Origin: Anaerolineae bacterium
Lineage (GTDB): Bacteria > Chloroflexota > Anaerolineae > Aggregatilineales > UBA3940
Assembly (NCBI GenBank): GCA_016926985.1
Contig: JAFGNO010000227.1
Coordinates: forward strand, 1-6,171
Length of the DNA: 6,171 bases
Direction of reading: 5' to 3'
A program made the translations under genes and the position numbers. The notes beneath the pieces were generated by a model. It was given only the letters and a program-made list of their open reading frames with translations, did no database searches and was not told the DNA's origin. Of the stretch, positions 5,963-6,171 are shown piece after piece (the stretch's first letter is position 1; each line of letters begins with the position of its first letter).

Positions 5963-6088
5963 ATGAATAACAGTGGTATTCCAGAGCGCTATGGGCAGCA
6001 GGAAATGATAGCCGGGATCGCGATTATTTTGATGCTACTCACAAGCGGCGCAGCGGTTGTATCGGTGCTCCTGGGCTTGATTGGCTAG
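5963..6088 (+). CDS. 41-residue single-span membrane peptide, unknown function
   Basis: This short frame is supported mainly by its ribosome binding site: GAGGAGGTCC (5950-5959), a near-perfect anti-16S match, sits 5 nt before the ATG at 5963. The product begins with a polar N-terminus, MNNSGIPERYGQQE. Residues 15-40 then form one long hydrophobic stretch rich in Ile, Leu, Ala, Val and Gly, ending in G41 and a TAG stop. That is a textbook single transmembrane helix with almost no C-terminal tail. I do not recognise the family. Many bacteria have such peptides as membrane-protein regulators or toxins of type I systems, but nothing here identifies a role. The stop codon lies close to a probable insertion-sequence end, so the natural C-terminus could have been altered. 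Confidence 0.65.
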   Translation: MNNSGIPERYGQQEMIAGIAIILMLLTSGAAVVSVLLGLIG

Positions 6089-6171
6089 TACACTGAGGCT
6101 TAAATAAGCCAACGGTTAAGCGGCAAGGGCCTTGCCTTGATAGGTCCAGCGGAAAGGCTTTGCCATCGTGC
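6089..6171 (-). mobile_element. probable end of an IS630-type insertion sequence (partial)
   Basis: The transposase tail at 6116-6171 implies that the element's end lies between it and the small gene's stop at 6088. A TA dinucleotide at 6089-6090, followed by CACTGAGGCTTAAATAAGCC, is a candidate boundary because IS630/Tc1 elements insert at TA. The terminal segment includes a small GGCTT/AAGCC hairpin (6097-6110). The other end is outside the window, so the inverted repeats cannot be compared. Confidence 0.4.
6116..6171 (-). CDS. C-terminal tail of an IS630-type DDE transposase (partial)
   Basis: The minus-strand frame enters from the right edge and ends at a TAA (6118-6116). The visible residues are TMAKPFRWTYQGKALAA followed by stop. 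The PFRWTYxGKxL-x-A ending is, to my recall, a characteristic C-terminus of IS630-family transposases (DDE superfamily endonuclease, PF13358-like), which carry a conserved P-F-x-W-T-x-x-G-K box at their very end. The catalytic residues lie outside the window, so activity cannot be judged. Identification rests on 17 residues only. Confidence 0.6.
   Translation of the reverse strand, partial: TMAKPFRWTYQGKALAA

Noticed and set aside
6122..6136. GGCAAGG-G-CCTTGCC palindrome as a terminator
   Set aside because: It falls inside the transposase tail and lacks a T-tract. The near-zero loop reduces the usable stem to 5 bp.
1..6171. CRISPR array, tRNA or rRNA genes
   Set aside because: No regularly spaced direct repeats and no cloverleaf or conserved rRNA segments were seen on either strand.

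Overview
The window looks like a chromosomal segment from a bacterium of the Chloroflexota (Anaerolineae-like). This lineage call rests on gene content: an archaeal-type methionine adenosyltransferase under a bacterial SAM-I riboswitch, next to a metallophosphoesterase and a ParB-like-domain protein of a type I associate with that phylum. It is inference from recall, not from a search. Base composition is moderately GC-rich and promoters are ordinary sigma70-like.

Left part (1-1660): the first 16 codons of a minus-strand gene, possibly LOG/lysine-decarboxylase-like, run off the left edge. Divergent from it is a near-consensus promoter (139-167). It feeds a complete SAM-I (S-box) riboswitch (208-322), an intrinsic terminator (343-378) that can be disrupted by an antiterminator using the 3' strand of P1, and then the archaeal-family S-adenosylmethionine synthetase gene (402-1595). 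This is a self-contained feedback loop: SAM bound by the leader should terminate transcription of the SAM-making gene. A 14-bp perfect hairpin (1625-1660) follows the gene.

Middle (1788-3351): a two-gene plus-strand unit with a 25-nt gap. It encodes a small calcineurin-like phosphoesterase that lacks the usual first-motif histidine, and a ParB/sulfiredoxin-like-fold protein with no obvious DNA-binding domain. The function of the pair is not known to me.

Right part on the minus strand (5723-3365): a two-gene surface-polysaccharide unit, read right to left. It holds a family 2 glycosyltransferase and then, 25 nt later, a polyprenyl-phosphate sugar-1-phosphate transferase that would start lipid-linked repeat-unit synthesis at the cytoplasmic membrane. 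The transferase starts at a GTG with a strong ribosome binding site, not at the far-upstream ATG of its open frame. Its 3' end converges on the ParB-like gene with only 13 bp between the stop codons.

Right edge (5742-6171): a divergent intergenic region, then a 41-codon gene for a single-span membrane peptide with a near-perfect Shine-Dalgarno. Last comes the C-terminal tail of what looks like an IS630-type transposase on the minus strand, so an insertion sequence probably begins just past the small gene.
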